A stretch of 24,344 nt of DNA from JAWVZB01 sp033722375 (GCA_033722375.1 JAWVZB010000047.1:1-24344); one strand, 5' to 3'; counted from the stretch's first letter, positions 14,459 to 22,247 are shown. Notes: generated by a model from the letters alone, not told the origin. Numbers and translations: made by a program.

Positions 14459-16267
14459 CTACGGCCCGCGCCCACGCCGGAACGCGGGGCCCTCGCCGCC
14501 CGACATGTTCACCGCCGAGTTGATGAGGCCGATGTGACTGAACGCCTGGGGGAAGTTGCCGAGGAACCGGCCCGAGTCCGGATCGATCTCCTCCGGCAGC
14601 AGCCCGACGTCGTTGCGGTGGTCGAGCAGTTGCTCGAACCCCCGCCGTGCCTCGTCCTCACGTCCGATCATGCCGAGGGCGTCCGCGTACCAGAACGAAC
14701 ACAGGAGGAAGGCCCCCTCGCCACCCGGGAGGCCGTCGTCGACCTCGTCGGCGTCGTAGCGGTGAACCAGAACCCCCCCGTCGGTCAGCTCCTCGCCGAT
14801 GGTCTCGACCGTCGACACGAAGCGCTCGTCCTCGGGATCGAGCAGCCCCACCTGCGGGATCAGCAGGAGACTCGCATCCAGATGGTCGTTCCCGTAGCAC
14901 ATCGTGAACGCGCCCCGCTCGTCGTTGTAGCCCTCTTCGAGGATCTGCTCGCGCAGATCGTCGCGCTGTCTCCGCCAGGTGTCGACCGGTCCGTGAAGCC
15001 CGGACTCCTCCACCGTCTTCACGGCCCGATCGAACGCGACCCAGGCCATCATCTTCGAGTACGTGAAGTGGGCGCGGTCACCCCGCACCTCCCAGATCCC
15101 GTTGTCCGGCTCCTTCCACGCGCTCTCGAGGTGGTCGAGCCATGCGAGCTGCATCTCCCAGGCTTGCTCGGTCGGTTCCATGCCGCCCTGTCGGGCGAGG
15201 TGCAGCGCGTCGATGACCTCGCCGTAGACGTCGAGCTGGACCTGGTCCGACGCGGCGTTGCCGACTCGAACCGGGGTGGAGTCCTCGTAGCCGGAGAGCC
15301 AGTCCAGCTCGACCTCGGGGAGCCGGTGCTCCCCGCCGATGCCGTACATGATCTGCAGCTGTGACGGGTCGCCGGCCACCGCGCGCAGCAGCCAGTCCCG
15401 CCAGGCTTCGGCTTCCTGCTGGTAGCCCCCGAGCATCATGGCGTACAGCGCGAAGGTCGCGTCACGGAGCCACACGTAGCGGTAGTCCCAGTTCCGGACA
15501 CCACCGATCTTCTCGGGCAGCGACGTGGTCGGGGCGGCCACGATCGCCCCGGTGGGCCGGTAGGTCATGGCTTTGAGGATCAGCAGCGAGTCCTCGACCT
15601 CCTCGGCGTAGTCGAGGTCGTAGGTGGATCTCTCGCTCCACTCCTCCCACCACTCCTGGGTGTCCTCGAGTGACTGGAAGGGGTCCACCGGCTCGGGCGG
15701 GTCCTGGTGTGACGGATGCCACGTCAGCACGAACGGGATCTCGTCGCCCTCTTCCACGGTGAGCGTGGCCTTGGTGTGCATCCCCTCGCCGCGGGTCTCG
15801 ACCGGGGTCGTCAGCGTCAGCGCGTCCGGGCCGGCGACCGCGTGGAGGCCCCCGTCCGTGCGCGTGACCCAGGGGACGATCGAGCCGTAGTCGAACCGGA
15901 TGACGAGATCGACCTCGACCTCGACCCGACCCTCGAGCCCCGTCACGATCCGCACCAGGTCGGGGTTGTCGCCCCGTTGGGTCCCGCGCGGTGGCATGAA
16001 GTCGATGATCCGGATGGCGCCGTCGTCGGTCCCGAGGTCGGTCTCGAGGATGAGCGTGTGGTCGCGGTAGCGGCGATCCGTGCTGGTCACCTCGGCCGAC
16101 GGGTGGATGCGCCAGGTGCCGTTGGAGTCGTCACCGAGGAGGGCCGCGAAGCTCGCGGGGGAGTCGAACCGGGGCATACACAGCCAGTCGATGGCCCCCG
16201 TAGCGCAGACGAGCGCAACGGTCTCGGTGTCGCCGACGATCGCGTAGGACTCCAACGGGTGGCTCAC
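14459..16267 (-). CDS. GH15 family glycoside hydrolase (trehalase/glucoamylase type)
   Basis: A 602-residue protein. The N-terminal beta domain is of the trehalase-like type (YAIVGDTETVALVCATGAID, MPRFDSPASFAALLGDD). The (alpha/alpha)6 barrel follows with VAAPTTSLPEKIGGVRNWDY and RYVWLRDATFALYAMM, and the C-terminal LPEEIDPDSGRFLGNFPQAF carries the second catalytic Glu near 560. Actinobacterial relatives include the mycobacterial GH15 trehalase, while other members are glucoamylases or dextran glucosidases, so trehalose or alpha-glucan is the likely substrate. There is no signal peptide, which suggests cytoplasmic action. GTG 16267 starts the conserved SHPLESYAIVGD; an open frame extends upstream to 16483 without homology. 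Bpa follows closely on the same strand. Confidence 0.9.
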   Translation of the reverse strand: MSHPLESYAIVGDTETVALVCATGAIDWLCMPRFDSPASFAALLGDDSNGTWRIHPSAEVTSTDRRYRDHTLILETDLGTDDGAIRIIDFMPPRGTQRGDNPDLVRIVTGLEGRVEVEVDLVIRFDYGSIVPWVTRTDGGLHAVAGPDALTLTTPVETRGEGMHTKATLTVEEGDEIPFVLTWHPSHQDPPEPVDPFQSLEDTQEWWEEWSERSTYDLDYAEEVEDSLLILKAMTYRPTGAIVAAPTTSLPEKIGGVRNWDYRYVWLRDATFALYAMMLGGYQQEAEAWRDWLLRAVAGDPSQLQIMYGIGGEHRLPEVELDWLSGYEDSTPVRVGNAASDQVQLDVYGEVIDALHLARQGGMEPTEQAWEMQLAWLDHLESAWKEPDNGIWEVRGDRAHFTYSKMMAWVAFDRAVKTVEESGLHGPVDTWRRQRDDLREQILEEGYNDERGAFTMCYGNDHLDASLLLIPQVGLLDPEDERFVSTVETIGEELTDGGVLVHRYDADEVDDGLPGGEGAFLLCSFWYADALGMIGREDEARRGFEQLLDHRNDVGLLPEEIDPDSGRFLGNFPQAFSHIGLINSAVNMSGGEGPAFRRGRGP

Positions 16268-16369
16268 GTGTGCTCTTCGGTCGTCGTTCCCCCGCCGATG
16301 GACAGTGAACCTTCGGCCCGACCTGTCCCGTCGCCCGGATGGCCGGCCACCCGGACGACCCTGGCTTCC

Positions 16370-16375
16370 TAGGGT
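16370..16375 (+). promoter_or_regulatory. -10-like hexamer upstream of the His/Lys-rich gene
   Basis: TAGGGT fits TANNNT and lies 25 bases upstream of the ATG at 16401, with a good ribosome binding site (GGGGAGGAG) in between. No clear -35 box is seen. Confidence 0.35.
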
Positions 16376-16400
16376 GGAACGAGACGGGGAGGAGAGACCC

Positions 16401-16877
16401 ATGACCGAGGAACGTCCGGACTTCGAGACCCACCAGCACGACGAACTCGTGCACGACCACGAGCACTGGCACGTGACCCACAACTACACGGATGGAGGCT
16501 TCGAGCACTTGAGCTGGAAGCACAGTCACGCCCACGACCACCCCGGCGTGGAGCATGCGCACGTGCCACACGAGGACTTCGAGGACGAGCACGCCGGTGA
16601 GGCCCACGACCACGACCACGGCGAGCCCGTCCGTGAGCGCACGCCCGCGGACGTCGGCGCGAAGGCAGACGCGGCCGGCAAGGAACCACGGGCCCGGCGC
16701 ACGGCGAAGAGCACCGAGAAGGTCTCCTCCGAGGTCGGCGCCGAGGGTGGCCTGGCATCGCCCTCACCCGGTCTGCCGAAGACGGCGAAGAAGAAGACCG
16801 GGAAGAAGACGGCGAAGAAGTCCGCCAAGAAGACGTCACGCAAGAAGAAGAGCAGCCGCAAGGAGGCTGACGGCTGA
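16401..16877 (+). CDS. Small bipartite protein: histidine-rich N-terminus, lysine-rich histone-H1-like tail
   Basis: A 158-residue protein of unknown function. Residues 1-75 hold about 19 histidines in HxH and HxxH arrangements (THQHDELVHDHEHWHVTH, KHSHAHDHPGVEHAHVPHED, AHDHDHG) mixed with acidic and aromatic residues, which suggests binding of Zn, Ni, Cu or Co. Residues 76-125 are a flexible Ala/Pro/Ser/Glu region. Residues 127-158 are almost all Lys, Thr, Ala, Ser and Arg (KTAKKKTGKKTAKKSAKKTS), like histone H1 or the tails of actinobacterial HU proteins, and should bind DNA or RNA. No signal peptide is present. GGGGAGGAG precedes the ATG at proper spacing, so the gene is likely real despite its low complexity. 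The gene diverges from GH15 and ends at a hairpin shared with the ADH gene. Confidence 0.8.
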   Translation: MTEERPDFETHQHDELVHDHEHWHVTHNYTDGGFEHLSWKHSHAHDHPGVEHAHVPHEDFEDEHAGEAHDHDHGEPVRERTPADVGAKADAAGKEPRARRTAKSTEKVSSEVGAEGGLASPSPGLPKTAKKKTGKKTAKKSAKKTSRKKKSSRKEADG

Positions 16878-16890
16878 CCGAAGCGGGACA

Positions 16891-16927
16891 CGGGAGGGCG
16901 ACGACCGTTGCCGGCGCCGCCCTCCCG
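16891..16927. terminator. Hairpin between convergent genes (candidate bidirectional terminator)
   Basis: CGGGAGGGCG (16891-16900) pairs perfectly with CGCCCTCCCG (16918-16927), with a 17-base loop that can partly pair itself. It lies in the 60-base gap between the His/Lys-rich gene and the convergent alcohol dehydrogenase gene. A weak T-rich stretch (TTGTCTT) follows on the plus strand. Confidence 0.55.
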
Positions 16928-16937
16928 GCGGGTTGTC

Positions 16938-17987
16938 TTACCGCGTGAGCAGCACCTTCAGCGCCCCGGTGTCAGACGCGTTCGCGAAGACGTCGTAGGC
17001 CTCCATGAACTCGTCCATGCGGAACTGGTGGGTGATGAAGGAGCCCGCATCGATCCGGTGGCTTGCGACGAGGTCGAGCAGAGTGGGGGTCGAGTACGTG
17101 TCGACCAGCCCGGTGGTGATCGTCACGTTCTTGATCCACAGCTCTTCGAGGTGCAGCGTCGCCGGTGCCCCGTGGACACCGATGTTCGCGACGCGACCGC
17201 CGGGCCGGATCAGCTTCGCGGCGAGCTCGAAGGTCTCGGGCACGCCGACCGCCTCGATGGCGACGTCGACGCCGAGGCCCTCGGGCGTCATCTTGCCGAT
17301 CTCCTCGAGGAGCTCTTCGTCGGGTCGGCTGCCGTTGAGGGTGGTGTCCGCACCGAACTTGCGGGCGGCCTCGAGCCGCTGGTCCGCGAGGTCGATCGCG
17401 ATGATGCGAGCCGGCGAGTACAGCTGCGCCCCGAGGATGGCCGCCAACCCGATCGGGCCGGCACCGACCACGGCGACGGTCTGGCCGGGCTCGACAGCCC
17501 CGTTCAGGACACCGACCTCGTAGCCGGTGGGGAGGATGTCGGCGAGCATGAGGATCTGTGCGTCCGACACGCCGTCGGGGATCGGGTAGGTCGAGGTGTC
17601 TGCGAACGGGACGCGCACCTTCTCCGCCTGCGTGCCGTCGATCAGATGCCCGAGGATCCATCCACCCCCGCCCTGGCACTGGCCGTAGCTCCCGACGCGG
17701 CAGTACGAGCACGTGCCGCACGCCGAGATGCAGGACACGAGGACGCGGTCGCCAACCGTCAGGTTGCGTACCCCGTCGCCGATGGCTTCGACCGTGCCCA
17801 CCGCCTCGTGACCGAGGATGCGCCCATCGGTGACGGCCGGAACGTCACCCTTGAGGATGTGCAGGTCGGTGCCGCAGATGGTGACGGCATCGACCCGAAC
17901 GATCGCGTCCGTGTCTTCCTGGATGACGGGGTCGGCAACGTCCTCCCAGGCCTTCTCGCCCGGCCCGTGGTAGACGATGGCTTTCAT
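16938..17987 (-). CDS. Zinc-dependent alcohol dehydrogenase (medium-chain)
   Basis: A 349-residue enzyme. Catalytic zinc ligands are Cys38 (VTICGTDLH) and His60-Glu61 (RILGHEAVG). The structural zinc site Cys90, Cys93, Cys96, Cys104 is intact (CISACGTCSYC, GSYGQC). The Rossmann fold motif VVGAGPIGLAA is at 173-183, followed by an acidic residue suited to NAD (IIAIDLADQRLEAA). Sequence features resemble the ADH/formaldehyde-dehydrogenase-like group that oxidises short-chain alcohols or aldehyde adducts; the physiological substrate is not certain. AAGGAG eight bases before the ATG fixes the start. A perfect dyad at 18005-18025 lies just upstream and may be an operator. Confidence 0.93.
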   Translation of the reverse strand: MKAIVYHGPGEKAWEDVADPVIQEDTDAIVRVDAVTICGTDLHILKGDVPAVTDGRILGHEAVGTVEAIGDGVRNLTVGDRVLVSCISACGTCSYCRVGSYGQCQGGGGWILGHLIDGTQAEKVRVPFADTSTYPIPDGVSDAQILMLADILPTGYEVGVLNGAVEPGQTVAVVGAGPIGLAAILGAQLYSPARIIAIDLADQRLEAARKFGADTTLNGSRPDEELLEEIGKMTPEGLGVDVAIEAVGVPETFELAAKLIRPGGRVANIGVHGAPATLHLEELWIKNVTITTGLVDTYSTPTLLDLVASHRIDAGSFITHQFRMDEFMEAYDVFANASDTGALKVLLTR

Positions 17988-18004
17988 GTTGTTCTCCTTG
18001 TCGC

Positions 18005-18025
18005 GATCCGGAGACGTTCCGGATC
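18005..18025. promoter_or_regulatory. Inverted repeat upstream of the ADH gene (candidate operator)
   Basis: GATCCGGA (18005-18012) and TCCGGATC (18018-18025) form an 8-bp perfect dyad around a 5-base centre. It is located 18-38 bases upstream of the ADH ATG, just before the ribosome binding site. The geometry fits a repressor dimer site or a leader hairpin. No regulator gene is adjacent. Confidence 0.4.
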
Positions 18026-18083
18026 ACGACACGAGCGTGCGTCACACCAACCGCGCGGGATAGGGCTACAGGACCGTCAGTGG

Positions 18084-18100
18084 AGAGGCGTTCGGCCTCT
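18084..18100 (-). terminator. Weak hairpin downstream of glgP
   Basis: AGAGGC and GCCTCT pair around a GTTCG loop, about 40 bases past the stop of the phosphorylase gene. There is no T-run, so termination here is only a possibility. Confidence 0.25.
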
Positions 18101-18141
18101 GGACGCAGCGGCCCGGGGAGGCGGGGAGAGCCGCCCTCGCG

Positions 18142-20280
18142 TCAGCTCCCGTACACGTCGCCGGCGTAGTCGCGCATCATGCGGCTCGCGCAGAACCGAG
18201 GGCCCACCGACATGAGCGCGGCACGGACCCTGTCCACCCAGGCGACGGGGACGCCGTCCTCGTCGCGGTGGTGGAACAGTGGGAGGACCTCATCCTCGAG
18301 CAGGCGGTACAGCTCGTGGGCGTGCGCCGCGTCCTGGGCGGCATGGTCGGGGTTCTCCTCACCCGAGATCGCCCAGCCGTTGTCGCCGTCGTAGGCCTCG
18401 GCCCACCAGCCGTCGAGCACGGACAGGTTCAGCCCGCCGTTGAGCGCGGACTTCATCCCGCTCGTGCCGCTCGCCTCGAGCGGCGGTCGGGGGACGTTGA
18501 CCCAGACGTCCGCCCCCATGACGAGCATGGCGCCGGACGCGAGGCCGTAGTCCTCGATGAACGCGACCCGCTCGGCGACGAGCGGGGCGCCCTTCAGCTC
18601 GAACATCGATTGGAGGATGCCCTTGGCGCCGTCGTCGGCCGGGTGCGCCTTCCCCGCGAAGAGGAGCTGCACCGGGTGGGGATCGTCGAGCAGCTTGAGG
18701 ACGCGTTCGGGGTCGTAGCGGAGGAGGTGCAGGCGCTTGTACGCCGCGACGCGGCGGGCGAAGCCGAGTGTGAGGGCGTCAGGGTCGAGTGCCTCGATGG
18801 CACGGTTCACGTACTCGAGGTCCTCGCCCCGCGCGAGCCGGTCCGTGCCGATGCGGCGCTGCACCCATGCGATGAGTTGTCGGCGGGATTCGCACCGCGC
18901 CGCCCACAGGTCGCGGGCGGGGATGTCGGCCACGGGCTGCCACGTGTCCGGGTCGTGGGCGCGCTCGGGCCAGCCGGCACCGAGGTGGCCGTCGAGTAGC
19001 TCGCGCATGGGGCCGCGCATCCAGGTCGGCAGATGGACCCCGTTGGTGATGTGGCTGATCGGCACGTCGGACGGTTCGGTGCGGTAGAGCCCGGCCCACA
19101 TGTCGCGAGCGACCTCGCCGTGACGTTCGCTGACCCCGTTGACCGAGCGGGACAGTCGCAGCGCGATCGGGGTCATGCCCGCCTCGGCGTGGGTGTCCTC
19201 GGGGACCACACGGCCGAGGGCCAGCAGGTCCTGCGCGTCGAGCCCCCATGCCGGTGCCAGGCCGCCGAGGACGTTGACGATCCGGTCCGGCTCGTAGGTC
19301 TCGTTGCCCGCAGCGACCGGCGTGTGGGTCGTGAACACCACCCGGTCGCGGACCCGCTTCTGTGCCTGCTCGGGCGGGGCGCCCTCGGCGACCTCGGGGG
19401 CGGTCAGCTCGAGTGCCGCCAGGGCGGCGTGGCCCTCGTTGAGGTGAACGGTCGTCGGTTCGATCCCGAGTGCGCGCAGGACGCGGACACCGCCCGCTCC
19501 CAGCGCGGCGTACTGCGCCAGGCGGACGTCGCGGTTGCCGTCGTACAGCCGCGAGGTGATCCAGCGGTCGATCTCGGTGTTCTCCGGCAGGTCGGCGTCG
19601 AGCAGGAAGAGGGGAACCCGTCCCACCTCGATCCGCCACACCGCGAAGGCGACCTCCCGGCCCCAGATCGGCACCGTGACCCGCAGCGGGCTGCCATCGG
19701 TCTGGACCCGGGTCATCGGGAGCAGCTCCGGGTCCACCTCGACCCAGTACTCGTGCTGCCACCCGGACCGGTCCAGTCGTTGGTGGAAGTACCCGCGGCG
19801 GTACAGGAGACCCACACCGACCATGGGCAGGGCAAGGTCCGATGCCTCCTTCAGGATGTCGCCGGCGAGCACCCCGAGCCCTCCGGAGTAGATCGGCAGT
19901 GACCGGTGGATGCCGAACTCCGCGCACAGGAAGGCGATCGGCCCCTCGCCGGCGAGCCCGCTGGCGGGGCGCCGCAGGTCGTCGGTGATCGTCGCGTCGA
20001 GTTGGTTGATCCTCTCCACGAGCTCGGAGTCGGCGGCGGCCTGGTCGAGCTCCGCCGGCGGGGTCTCGACGAGCATGCGCACCGGGTTGTGCATGGCGCG
20101 ACGCCATCGCTGCGGTCCGAGCGCAGCGAAGGCTTCGGCGCCCCCGGGGGTCCATGCCCAGCGGTAGTTGAAGGCGATCCGTGCGAGTGGCGCGAGTGGG
20201 TCGGGGAGCCGGGCGCCGAGTCGCTCGATGGCGGCGTCCAGCGTCGCCGCTCCGTTGGTGACGGGGAGGTCTTGGTACAT
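18142..20280 (-). CDS. glgP: Alpha-glucan (glycogen/starch) phosphorylase, short form
   Basis: A 712-residue PLP-dependent phosphorylase that releases glucose-1-phosphate from alpha-1,4-glucans. The N-terminus (LARIAFNYRWAWTPGGAEAF, IAFLCAEFGIHRSLPIYSGG, LGVLAGDILKEASDLALP) is that of the short bacterial/archaeal alpha-glucan phosphorylase subfamily, which lacks the N-terminal regulatory extension of animal enzymes. FTTHTPVAAGNE, ISHITNGVHLPTWM and FARRVAAYKRLHLL are conserved catalytic-core segments. The PLP lysine is Lys610 in EASGTSGMKSALNGGLNL. ATG 20280 is chosen because a -10-like TACTCT at 20414-20419 lies almost on the alternative upstream GTG at 20412; the ribosome binding site is weak. 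With the GH15 enzyme it suggests intracellular storage-glucan or trehalose use, but the two genes are about 1.9 kb apart with the ADH and His/Lys-rich genes between them. Confidence 0.93.
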   Translation of the reverse strand: MYQDLPVTNGAATLDAAIERLGARLPDPLAPLARIAFNYRWAWTPGGAEAFAALGPQRWRRAMHNPVRMLVETPPAELDQAAADSELVERINQLDATITDDLRRPASGLAGEGPIAFLCAEFGIHRSLPIYSGGLGVLAGDILKEASDLALPMVGVGLLYRRGYFHQRLDRSGWQHEYWVEVDPELLPMTRVQTDGSPLRVTVPIWGREVAFAVWRIEVGRVPLFLLDADLPENTEIDRWITSRLYDGNRDVRLAQYAALGAGGVRVLRALGIEPTTVHLNEGHAALAALELTAPEVAEGAPPEQAQKRVRDRVVFTTHTPVAAGNETYEPDRIVNVLGGLAPAWGLDAQDLLALGRVVPEDTHAEAGMTPIALRLSRSVNGVSERHGEVARDMWAGLYRTEPSDVPISHITNGVHLPTWMRGPMRELLDGHLGAGWPERAHDPDTWQPVADIPARDLWAARCESRRQLIAWVQRRIGTDRLARGEDLEYVNRAIEALDPDALTLGFARRVAAYKRLHLLRYDPERVLKLLDDPHPVQLLFAGKAHPADDGAKGILQSMFELKGAPLVAERVAFIEDYGLASGAMLVMGADVWVNVPRPPLEASGTSGMKSALNGGLNLSVLDGWWAEAYDGDNGWAISGEENPDHAAQDAAHAHELYRLLEDEVLPLFHHRDEDGVPVAWVDRVRAALMSVGPRFCASRMMRDYAGDVYGS

Positions 20281-20413
20281 GCGGTGCGTCGCTTGTCGGG
20301 ATTCGGTGGAGGTGGATGAGTCCGTGAGCCCGCGGAGTGTGACGCTCGTCTGTCGCGGTGGCACGCAGCTGCGCACTGGGCGGACAGGCGATGGGACCGA
20401 CGGATCCTCCACA

Positions 20414-20419
20414 AGAGTA
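20414..20419 (-). promoter_or_regulatory. -10-like hexamer upstream of glgP
   Basis: Reading the minus strand, TACTCT fits TANNNT. It would give a leader of about 125 bases before ATG 20280. It lies about 50 bases from the oppositely oriented TAGCGT that probably serves the PEBP gene, making a compact divergent promoter pair. Confidence 0.3.
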
Positions 20420-20469
20420 GGACCACGGTCGGACAGGTCGGAGGCCGGGGCGCCACCGAAGGACCCGTC

Positions 20470-20475
20470 TAGCGT
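20470..20475 (+). promoter_or_regulatory. -10-like hexamer upstream of the PEBP gene
   Basis: TAGCGT lies 38 bases upstream of the GTG at 20514, followed by a clear ribosome binding site (GAGGAG). The same hexamer occurs in the reverse orientation immediately upstream of the MarP gene at 22217-22222. Confidence 0.35.
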
Positions 20476-20513
20476 CGATCAGGAACGAGTCACGACGACG
20501 TGAGGAGAACGCT

Positions 20514-20972
20514 GTGGGCCTCAACATCCAAGATCTCGAGATCAGGAGTCCCGCCTTCGACAACGGCGGACGGATGGACTCGAAGTACGCGCGGGACGGG
20601 GACGACATCTCCCCACCGCTCGAGTGGAGCGGCGTCCCCGATGGCACCGCCGAGCTCGTGATCGTCGTCCACGACCCGGACGCCCCGCTGCCGTACGGCT
20701 TCTGCCACGGCGTCCTGAGCGGCATCCCCGCCGACGTCACCGAGATCCCCGAGGGCGGCGGCAACGAGTACACGCGGGGCGAGAACGACTTCGGCGACGA
20801 CGGCTACGGTGGACCGATGCCCCCCGAAGGCCACGGCCCGCACCACTACTACTTCTGGATCTACGCGCTCGACACCGAGACCGAGGGCCCACTGTCGCGG
20901 CGCGAGTTCCTCGACCGCTACGGGGACAACATCATCGAGCAGAACCGTGTCATCGGGGTCTACGAGCGCTGA
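20514..20972 (+). CDS. YbhB/YbcL family Raf-kinase-inhibitor-like (PEBP) protein
   Basis: A 152-residue phosphatidylethanolamine-binding-protein fold. Family motifs are SPAFDNGGRMDSKYARDG, ISPPLEWSGVPDGTAELVIV, HDPDAP, then GPMPPEGHGPHHYYFWIYAL. The DPDAP and GxxPPxG/HxYxF segments form the conserved anion-binding pocket. No signal peptide is seen, so it is probably cytoplasmic. Bacterial members have no agreed function. GTGAGGAGAACGCT places a strong ribosome binding site before GTG 20514. A perfect intrinsic terminator follows the stop, so the gene is monocistronic. Confidence 0.92.
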   Translation: MGLNIQDLEIRSPAFDNGGRMDSKYARDGDDISPPLEWSGVPDGTAELVIVVHDPDAPLPYGFCHGVLSGIPADVTEIPEGGGNEYTRGENDFGDDGYGGPMPPEGHGPHHYYFWIYALDTETEGPLSRREFLDRYGDNIIEQNRVIGVYER

Positions 20973-20991
20973 TGGCGCACCATGACCGGAG

Positions 20992-21018
20992 CGGGGCGGC
21001 TTCATGCCGCCCCGTTTT
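20992..21018 (+). terminator. Intrinsic terminator of the PEBP gene
   Basis: CGGGGCGGC (20992-21000) pairs with GCCGCCCCG (21006-21014) around a TTCAT loop and is followed directly by TTTT. It begins 19 bases past the stop codon. It also lies just beyond the 3' end of the convergent MarP gene and may act in both directions, though without a T-run on the other strand. Confidence 0.88.
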
Positions 21019-21044
21019 CGTGTGGAGCCTGCGGCGGCCGGGCG

Positions 21045-22208
21045 TCATGGGCAGCGCCCCGTCTCGCCGGGGTTCCGGGGCCCGTCGAGGATGGCTCGCA
21101 CCTCGCTCGGGGCGAGCGCGAAGGCGGTACTCGGTCGATCGGGACTGACGGCGAACACCACGCCGTGGACGGCTCCTTCCGGCCCCACGACCGCGGACCC
21201 GGAATCGCCCTGCTGCAGGTCGGACGACAGGAACAGGATCCGCCGCTCGGTCTGGTCCTCGCCGTAGATGTCGCGTCCCACCGCGGTCCGCTGGCTGTCG
21301 ATGCGTGCGGGCGCCATCCGGGCCTGGTTCTGTCCCTGCGGGTAGCCGATGACCGCGGCCGGAGTGTCGGGATCGGTGGCGTCGACCAGCGGGAGTGGCG
21401 GGCGGTCCAGCCCCGGTAGCTCCAGGAGGGCGAGATCGCGGTCGTCGTCGAAGGCCACGACCGTGGCGTCCAGCACCCCACCTTCGGGGATGCGGACCGA
21501 CACCCGCTCGGCGCCGGCCACGACGTGGGCGTTGGTCACCATGAGCCCCTCGCTCACGACCCAGGCGCTGCCCTCGAAGACGACCCCGCAGCCCTCGGCC
21601 TCCACGTTGCCGGTGGAGGAGCGGGCCTGCTCCGCGACCGCGGCTGGTATCGGGAGCTCGCTCGGTGGCGGGCCGAGCTCCGGCGAGGGCTGGAGCTCCT
21701 CGAAGACCTCCGGGAACCGGCTCTGGTCGACGAGCCACCGCAGCGCACGCACCGTGTCCGGCGGTGAGGGCGTCACGTCGCGGACCCAAGCGGCAACGCT
21801 GGAGCCCCGCACCTGACGGGAGATGCCGCCGGGCACCTGGGCTGCGGCGGGGAGGAGCACCCAGATGAGCACGATCGCTCCCACGATCCCGGCGAGGAAG
21901 CCGAGCGTGCGGTCGAACGGCTGGAACCCCGTGCCTTGGATCTTGTCCCTCGCCTGGTAGCCGAAGCCCTCTGCGACCGACGTGGTCAGCCCGACCGTGA
22001 ACACGAGGACCGCGAGGCCCGTCAGGAGACGCGCCGTCGGGTTGTCGACGGGGACGAACCGCAGTGCGAACGGGATCGTGAACGTGGCAGCGAACACCCC
22101 GACCCCGAGTCCGACCCAGGAGAGCCCTCTCGCGACGAGACCGAGCCGGTAGCCGCCGACGGCGGCGGCCGCGATGAAGACGAGGAGGAAGAGATCGAGG
22201 AGGTTCAC
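21045..22208 (-). CDS. marP: MarP family membrane-anchored serine protease
   Basis: A 387-residue protein. Residues 1-125 carry four hydrophobic segments in a CvpA-like domain (LLDLFLLVFIAAAAVGGYRL, GLSWVGLGVGVFAATFTIPF, LLTGLAVLVFTVGLTTSVAE, LGFLAGIVGAIVLIWVLLP). The extracytoplasmic trypsin-like domain has His228 (VTNAHVV), Asp258 (DDRDLALL) and Ser336 (LQQGDSGSAV). Cys207 (EAEGCGVVF) and Cys386 (TGRCP) sit where mycobacterial MarP has its activity-supporting disulfide. In mycobacteria MarP is needed for acid resistance and processes the peptidoglycan hydrolase RipA. GTG 22208 lacks a ribosome binding site, but TAGCGT ends 8 bases upstream, so the mRNA may be leaderless. No PDZ domain is present, unlike the HtrA in this window. 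Confidence 0.92.
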   Translation of the reverse strand: MNLLDLFLLVFIAAAAVGGYRLGLVARGLSWVGLGVGVFAATFTIPFALRFVPVDNPTARLLTGLAVLVFTVGLTTSVAEGFGYQARDKIQGTGFQPFDRTLGFLAGIVGAIVLIWVLLPAAAQVPGGISRQVRGSSVAAWVRDVTPSPPDTVRALRWLVDQSRFPEVFEELQPSPELGPPPSELPIPAAVAEQARSSTGNVEAEGCGVVFEGSAWVVSEGLMVTNAHVVAGAERVSVRIPEGGVLDATVVAFDDDRDLALLELPGLDRPPLPLVDATDPDTPAAVIGYPQGQNQARMAPARIDSQRTAVGRDIYGEDQTERRILFLSSDLQQGDSGSAVVGPEGAVHGVVFAVSPDRPSTAFALAPSEVRAILDGPRNPGETGRCP

Positions 22209-22216
22209 GGACCGTG

Positions 22217-22222
22217 ACGCTA
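22217..22222 (-). promoter_or_regulatory. -10-like hexamer for a possibly leaderless marP mRNA
   Basis: On the minus strand TAGCGT is followed by 8 bases and then the GTG start of marP. That spacing would put the transcription start at or very near the start codon. No Shine-Dalgarno sequence is present. Confidence 0.4.
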
Positions 22223-22235
22223 GCGCCCGTCACGT

Positions 22236-22247
22236 CCGCAGCTGCGG
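22236..22247. repeat. 12-bp perfect palindrome between the histidine phosphatase and marP genes
   Basis: CCGCAGCTGCGG is self-complementary and lies in the 93-base gap upstream of marP, 28-39 bases before its start. It could be a protein-binding site in the marP promoter region or a chance GC-rich palindrome. Confidence 0.2.

Noticed and set aside
12984..15364. Long plus-strand frames opposite adk, bpa and GH15
   Set aside because: Compositionally biased shadows; every conserved motif is on the minus strand.
16908..18215. 435-residue plus-strand frame opposite the ADH gene
   Set aside because: No motif is found, and the ADH on the other strand has complete zinc and Rossmann motifs with a good ribosome binding site.
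18779..20773. 664-residue minus-strand frame overlapping glgP and the PEBP gene
   Set aside because: It lies in a different frame from glgP, is Arg-rich, and crosses two well-supported genes and their promoters.
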